Assembly (NCBI GenBank): GCA_963805645.1
Contig: CAWDVA010000007.1
Span: forward strand, 62,001 to 126,000
Source of the DNA: CAVXEH01 sp963805645
GTDB lineage: Bacteria; Chloroflexota; Limnocylindria; QHBO01
Reading direction: 5' to 3'
DNA: 64,000 bases
Notes under the pieces: generated by a model
Seen by the model: the letters and a program-made list of their open reading frames with translations, nothing else
Databases searched by the model: none
Told to the model about the DNA's origin: nothing
Shown here: in pieces, positions 59,973 to 64,000 of the stretch
How positions within the stretch are numbered: the first letter of the stretch is position 1
Layout: each line of letters starts with the position of its first letter
Program-made: the position numbers and the translations under genes

Positions 59973-60755
59973 TCAGATCAGCTTTCGCGCCGCGAGCCAG
60001 TCGGCGATCTTGACCGCCGCCTCGTCCGCCGACGCGTTCTCGACGCGTTCGGTGGGACCCTTCTCCTCGGGTGGGCGCACCTCGACCATGCGGGTCAGCG
60101 CCGCGCCGTGCAGCTCCTCTGCGGACAGGCCCAGGTCGGCCAGGGACCAGGTCTCGAGCGGCTTGCGCTTGGCGGCCATGATCCCCTTGAGGCTCGCGTA
60201 GCGCGGCTCGCCCACCTGGTCGGTGACGCTGGCGACCACCGGCAGGGGGGCCTCCAGGATGTCATAACCGGTGGCGTTGAGGCGCCGGATGCGGGCCGCG
60301 CCGCCTTCGACCCACAGCTGTGCCCCGTACGAGAGCAGCGGCAGGTCCCGGATGGCGGCCACCGCCCCGGGGACCAGGGACCCGCGTGCGTCATCGGAGG
60401 CCATGCCCATCAGCGAGACGTCGCCTGCCAGCCTGTCGAGCGCGGTGGCCAGCACCCGGGCCGTGGCCCACTGGTCGGCGCCGGCCAGTGCCGGATCGGT
60501 GACCAGGACCGCGTCATCGCCGCCCATGGCCAGAGCCCGGCGCAGCGCCTCGGCCGCGGTCTCGGGGCCCACGGACAGGTAGGTGACCGTCTCGACGGCG
60601 CCGGACTCCTGCAGCTTGAGCGCCTGCTCGATGGCGTACTCGTCGAGCGGGTTGATGACCGACTCGACCCCGCTCCGGTCGAGCCGCATGTCCGGCGTGT
60701 ACCGCTTCTCCGCGGTCTCGGCCGGGACCTGCTTGATGCAGACGACGATCTTCAC
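59973..60755 (-). CDS. etfB: Electron transfer flavoprotein beta subunit
   Basis: A 260-residue EtfB: MKIVVCIKQVPAETAEKRYT, INPLDEYAIEQALKLQESG, the nucleotide-binding VLVTDPALAGADQWATARVL, and SLKGIMAAKRKPLETWSLAD. It binds AMP and docks to the dehydrogenase. Its ATG overlaps the acyl-CoA dehydrogenase stop by 4 bp. Confidence 0.95.
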   Translation of the reverse strand: MKIVVCIKQVPAETAEKRYTPDMRLDRSGVESVINPLDEYAIEQALKLQESGAVETVTYLSVGPETAAEALRRALAMGGDDAVLVTDPALAGADQWATARVLATALDRLAGDVSLMGMASDDARGSLVPGAVAAIRDLPLLSYGAQLWVEGGAARIRRLNATGYDILEAPLPVVASVTDQVGEPRYASLKGIMAAKRKPLETWSLADLGLSAEELHGAALTRMVEVRPPEEKGPTERVENASADEAAVKIADWLAARKLI

Positions 60756-61942
60756 GCTCCGGCTTCTCTCCTTGCCCTGGGGCGGGCCGGGATCCCGGCC
60801 CGCTGCAGCACCTGGCGAGCGATCACCAGGCGCTGAATCTGCTGCGTTCCCTCGTACAGCTGGGTGATCTTGGCGTCACGCATCATGCGTTCCACCGGGT
60901 ACTCCTCGATGAATCCGTACCCTCCAAGGATCTGGACGGCATCGGTCGTGACTCGCATGGCGGTGTCGCCGGCGATGAGCTTGGCTGTGCTGGTCCAGTA
61001 CGGGACGTCGGCGACGCCGGCATCCACGCGCGCCGCTGCGGCGTAGACGAGCTGGCGCGCAGCCTCCGTCTGGGAGGCCATGTCCGCGATCATGAACTGG
61101 ATCCCCTGGAAGTCCACGACCCGCTGCCCGAACTGCTCGCGCTCCGCGGCGTAGGGCACCGCAGCGTCGATGCCGCCCTGGGCGATGCCCACCGCCTGGG
61201 CGGCGACGCCGAGGCGCGAGCGATCCAGGGTGGCCATGGCGATCTTGAATCCGTCGCCCTCCGCGCCGAGGCGGTTCTCCTCTGGAACGAGCACCTCATC
61301 GAAGGTGAGCTCTGCGGTCGGCGAGCCGCGGATCCCCATCTTGTGCTCCGTCCGGGGGGCGGCGAAGCCGGGCGTATCGGTCTCCACGATGAAGGCGCTC
61401 ATGCCCTTTCGCCCCCCGGCCTCCGGGTCGGTCAGGGCGAAGACGGTCAGGACGTTCGCCACCGAGCCGTGGGTGATGAACCGCTTCGACCCGGTGAGCC
61501 GATAGCCGTTGCCGTCACGCACCGCCCGCATCCGGTTGCTCGCCACGTCGCTGCCGGCCGCGGCCTCGGTGAGGGCGAAGGCGATGAGCCACTCTCCGGA
61601 GGCGAGCCTCGGGAAGTAGCGCTGCTTCTGGTCGTCATTGCCGGCCAGCAGGATGGGCAGCGAGCCCAGCTTCTGCACGATGGGGATCAGGCTGGTCGTG
61701 GCATCGGCCCGGGCGATCTCCTCCACCAGGATCGACTGCGCCACGCCGTCCAGCGCCGTCCCGCCGTAGCGCTCCTCGTAGCACGTACCCAGGAGGTCCT
61801 GCTTGGCCAGGAGCTCCTTGAGGTCCCACGGGAACTCCGCGGACGCGTCGATCTCGGGAGCGCGAGGAGCAACCTTCTCCTCCGCGAGCTCCCGAACGAC
61901 GGCACGCAGCTCCTCGTGGTCGGGGGTTGTCAGGTAGGTCAC
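60752..61942 (-). CDS. Acyl-CoA dehydrogenase
   Basis: A 396-residue ACAD. Landmarks are LLGTCYEERYGGTALDGVAQ, FALTEAAAGSDVASNRMRAV (FAD/substrate signature), RFITHGSVANVLTVFALTD, QFGQRVVDFQGIQFMIADMA, and the C-terminal VQILGGYGFIEEYPVERMMR then DAKITQLYEGTQQIQRLVIA, where EGT carries the short/medium-chain type catalytic Glu. It feeds electrons to the EtfBA pair encoded downstream. It may act in fatty-acid or branched-chain amino-acid breakdown; chain specificity cannot be read. Confidence 0.95.
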   Translation of the reverse strand: MTYLTTPDHEELRAVVRELAEEKVAPRAPEIDASAEFPWDLKELLAKQDLLGTCYEERYGGTALDGVAQSILVEEIARADATTSLIPIVQKLGSLPILLAGNDDQKQRYFPRLASGEWLIAFALTEAAAGSDVASNRMRAVRDGNGYRLTGSKRFITHGSVANVLTVFALTDPEAGGRKGMSAFIVETDTPGFAAPRTEHKMGIRGSPTAELTFDEVLVPEENRLGAEGDGFKIAMATLDRSRLGVAAQAVGIAQGGIDAAVPYAAEREQFGQRVVDFQGIQFMIADMASQTEAARQLVYAAAARVDAGVADVPYWTSTAKLIAGDTAMRVTTDAVQILGGYGFIEEYPVERMMRDAKITQLYEGTQQIQRLVIARQVLQRAGIPARPRARREAGA

Positions 61943-61990
61943 GCGGCATCCTCGATACGGATCGCGACGGGTCCGCTCAGGATACCGAAT

Positions 61991-62006
61991 CCCCCGCCGC
62001 CGGGGG
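61991..62006. terminator. Possible short GC hairpin between Rieske gene and ACAD operon
   Basis: CCCCCG (61991-61996) and CGGGGG (62001-62006) pair around a 4-nt loop in the 99-bp gap after the upstream gene. There is no T-tract, so this may be chance in GC-rich DNA. Confidence 0.25.
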
Positions 62007-62041
62007 CGGCGAGGTGTCGGCGCCGTGGCCGCGGGCCGCCG

Positions 62042-62911
62042 TCAGCCGGTGGGGCCCTGGACCTCCACCTGCCCGTCGTTGATCCGCGCCGCGTAGGTCG
62101 TCAGCCGCGTCGCGGCCGGTCCGTGGGCCACCGTGCCGTCACGCAGCCGGTACGCGGAGGCGTGCCACGGACACACGATCGTGTCGCCCTCGAGCCGACC
62201 CTCCGCGAGCGGCCCTCCCGCGTGCGAGCAGGTCTCCCGCAGGGCATGGACGACGTCACCGCGCCGAACCAGGACGAGGCTGGTGGTCCCCAGCGTGGCG
62301 CGGGTGGGCGTGCCCTCGGCGAGCTCCGCCGCGGGCAGGACGGCCGTGAACTCCTTCGCGCGCCGGGCCCGGGCGAAGGCGTTGTGGTTGACCATCACGC
62401 CCCACTTGTAGACGAGATGCCCGCCAACGAACGAGCCGCCGGCGATCAGCGCGAAGGCCACCAGCGCGATCCAGCGGCCGGCTCCCACGCCGCCGGCCAG
62501 GCGCACGAAGAACGCGACCGTGTACAGGACCGTGGCGGTCAGGTTCGTCAGGCCGTGCAGGGTGGCGACGTTGCGCGCATCCCCGGGATCGATGTCCTTG
62601 TGGTCCGTGATCCCGGCGGCCGCAGCACCCCACGCGGAGAGGGCCCCGAATCCCAGCACCACCACGGTGGCAGTCTCGACATCGGCGCCGAAGAAGACTG
62701 CCGCGGCGTCCAGCACGAGCACAGCGCTCACGGCTCCCACCACGGCATCGGTGAGCATCCCGTGCAGGGAGTGGCCCAGCGGCGCGCCATTCATCAGGTC
62801 CTGCAGCAGGCGGCCGGGAGCACCCAGCCCCCGATAGATCGCGGCGGTCAGCCCGGCCAGGCCGTTCCCTATTCCCTGGAACGGCTTCGCCAAGCGTTCG
62901 ATCAGTCCCAT
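62042..62911 (-). CDS. DUF2231 membrane domain fused to Rieske 2Fe-2S domain
   Basis: A 289-residue protein from ATG 62911 (62926 is possible). The N-terminal DUF2231-type membrane module has LGHSLHGMLTDAVVGAVSAV with conserved His and about four helices. The C-terminal Rieske ferredoxin is VLVRRGDVVHALRETCSHAG and EGDTIVCPWHASAYRLRDG, with ligands C-x-H and C-x2-H. It lacks the disulfide Cys pair of bc1-type Rieske proteins, so it is ferredoxin-like and lower-potential. It is the second membrane-Rieske fusion in this window. Confidence 0.88.
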   Translation of the reverse strand: MGLIERLAKPFQGIGNGLAGLTAAIYRGLGAPGRLLQDLMNGAPLGHSLHGMLTDAVVGAVSAVLVLDAAAVFFGADVETATVVVLGFGALSAWGAAAAGITDHKDIDPGDARNVATLHGLTNLTATVLYTVAFFVRLAGGVGAGRWIALVAFALIAGGSFVGGHLVYKWGVMVNHNAFARARRAKEFTAVLPAAELAEGTPTRATLGTTSLVLVRRGDVVHALRETCSHAGGPLAEGRLEGDTIVCPWHASAYRLRDGTVAHGPAATRLTTYAARINDGQVEVQGPTG

Positions 62912-63001
62912 GGCACCCTCTCTCACGGACCGGTCGCGGGCGGCGATCCGGACGTCACCGGCAGGAGCGCTGGTGGGCAGCCGCGGGGCTCGGGCGTGCG
63001 G

Positions 63002-64000
63002 TCAGGCGGTCAGCTCCTGGGCAAAGTCGCGGAAGGTCGCTACGTACCGATCGATCTCCTCCTCGGTGTGCTGCACCGAGAGCGTCCATTGGTCGTCCGG
63101 GCCCGGTGGCAGCAGGATGCCACGGTTGGCAAGGAAATAGAAGGAGGCGGCCCACAGATCGCCGTCGAGGCCAATGAAATCGCGGTAGTTCGTGACCCGG
63201 CCGGGCGTGAACATCACGCAGCCCTTGGGACCCACGTTGACCGCGTAGCCGGGCAGCCCGAACTCGTCGATCACGGCCTGCGAGCCGGTCGTCAGCCGCT
63301 CCGCCAGGGCGTGGAGCCGCGGGTAGGCATCCGGGGTCAGGATCCTGGTCAGCGTCGTGAGGCCGGCGAGCATGGACAGGGGGTTGCCGTTGAAGGTGCC
63401 CAGGTGCGCGACGCGCGTGGCCCCGCCCGCGAGGGTCGAGTGCTCGATGCCGACGCCCGGCGCGTTGCGCTCCGGCACCTTTTCGATGGCGCTCATCACC
63501 TCGCCACGCCCGCAGAACGCACCAATCGGGATGCCCCCGCCGATGCTCTTGGCCAGGCACGCGAGATCCGGCTGCACGCCGAAGTACTCGGTCGCCCCGC
63601 CGTAGGCGAGGACCACGCCGGTCTTCACCTCGTCGAAGATCAGGACGATGTCGTGGGCCGTGGCCAGCTCCCGAACCCGCTCCAGGAACCCCGGACGCGG
63701 CGGCACCACCCCGATGTTGAACTGGACCGGCTCCACGATGATCGCGGCGATCTCACCACGATGGCGGTCGAGGATCGCCTCCAGGATCTCCGGCTCGTTG
63801 AACGGCGCGATCACCGTCTCCGCGATGCGGCTGCGGGGCATACCCGCGGTGGCCGGAACCGTGTTCGGCGCGTCCAGGGGCCCCATCGCGTCGCGCGGGG
63901 GCTGGATGCTGACCAGGACGTCGTCGTGGTGGCCGTGGTAGCCGCCTTCGAACTTGAGGATCTTCTCGCGGCCGGTGAAGCCGCGGGCGACGCGGATCGC
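63002..64000 (-). CDS. Class III aminotransferase, glutamate-1-semialdehyde aminomutase-like, N-terminus outside window
   Basis: 333 residues are visible, and the 5' end lies beyond 64000. KILKFEGGYHGHHDDVLVSI, IIVEPVQFNIGVVPPRPGFL, LIFDEVKTG (PLP-contacting Asp), and the Schiff-base lysine in LACLAKSIGGGIPIGAFCG mark a class III PLP enzyme of the HemL-like branch. The context has no other haem genes, so it may be an HemL paralogue acting on another amino acid. It lies 90 bp upstream of the Rieske fusion on the same strand. Confidence 0.9.
   Translation of the reverse strand, partial: AIRVARGFTGREKILKFEGGYHGHHDDVLVSIQPPRDAMGPLDAPNTVPATAGMPRSRIAETVIAPFNEPEILEAILDRHRGEIAAIIVEPVQFNIGVVPPRPGFLERVRELATAHDIVLIFDEVKTGVVLAYGGATEYFGVQPDLACLAKSIGGGIPIGAFCGRGEVMSAIEKVPERNAPGVGIEHSTLAGGATRVAHLGTFNGNPLSMLAGLTTLTRILTPDAYPRLHALAERLTTGSQAVIDEFGLPGYAVNVGPKGCVMFTPGRVTNYRDFIGLDGDLWAASFYFLANRGILLPPGPDDQWTLSVQHTEEEIDRYVATFRDFAQELTA

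Noticed and set aside
1..64000. CRISPR arrays, rRNA genes or a replication origin
   Set aside because: No regularly spaced direct repeats, no rRNA-like conserved stretches and no dnaA-box cluster or dnaA/dnaN genes were seen on reading both strands.

Overview
The window is 64 kb of GC-rich, densely packed bacterial chromosome. No rRNA, ribosomal-protein cluster or CRISPR array is visible. The gene mix (tandem DUF881 proteins, TldD/PmbA, a DUF951 protein, a PE-ligase LigD-type protein, family-5 solute-binding protein, two Rieske membrane proteins, a NirK with an HIAHGMYG-type copper loop) and frequent GTG/TTG starts suggest an aerobic Chloroflexota-like (Limnocylindria-type) bacterium. That placement is inference; an actinobacterium cannot be excluded from sequence reading alone.

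Layout. 1-10 kb: LigD-type DNA ligase (cut by the window edge), DoxX-Tat-Rieske fusion, HAD phosphatase, class V aminotransferase with pdxH, cNMP-binding protein, Ca2+-type P-ATPase, a membrane gene interrupted by TGA, and a methyltransferase. 10.2-15.3 kb: a 5.03-kb genomic island in the 3' end of a tRNA-Val(GAC) gene. It is bounded by a perfect 47-bp repeat of the tRNA 3' half and carries a tyrosine integrase beside the tRNA, a decayed second integrase end, a broken IS5-like transposase, and a secreted trypsin-like protease with a lipoprotein as cargo. Three copies of a 14-bp motif near its ends look like integrase arm sites. 15.5-22 kb: argF, ribokinase, an Fe-S Rrf2 regulator divergent from a copper nitrite reductase, and several hypotheticals. 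22.1-34 kb: a run of ten minus-strand genes (solute-binding protein, gluzincin-like peptidase, two DUF881, TldD, PmbA, DUF951, MFS, GT2, amidohydrolase), mostly overlapping.

34.6-38.2 kb: a plus-strand set of cupredoxin-like lipoprotein, Cys-rich polytopic protein, CcdA-like protein and an anchored protein. 38.2-40 kb: arsR-permease-thioredoxin operon. 40-47 kb: a cyclase/STAND-ATPase regulator, a membrane adenylate cyclase, an NAD(P)HX epimerase, a zf-UBP protein and a Crp/Fnr regulator, with a near-consensus CRP site between the regulator and its divergent neighbour. 47.6-53.5 kb: GH15 enzyme, methyltransferase, decayed GNAT gene, and an FmdE-TauE/SafE-TDT transporter cluster.

53.5-55.5 kb: two lipoprotein genes lying between a tRNA-Arg(CCT) and a 17-bp copy of that tRNA's 3' end, possibly a second small insertion. 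55.5-64 kb: glutaredoxin-like protein, cupredoxin lipoprotein, MBL hydrolase, dcd and nrdR, an acyl-CoA dehydrogenase-etfB-etfA operon, a DUF2231-Rieske fusion, and a class III aminotransferase cut by the window end.

The most distinctive points are the tRNA-Val island with its candidate arm sites, the cyclase-rich neighbourhood of a CRP-type regulator with its own probable operator, the Rrf2-NirK pair, the FmdE-TauE-TDT cluster, and several broken or internally deleted genes that show local decay.
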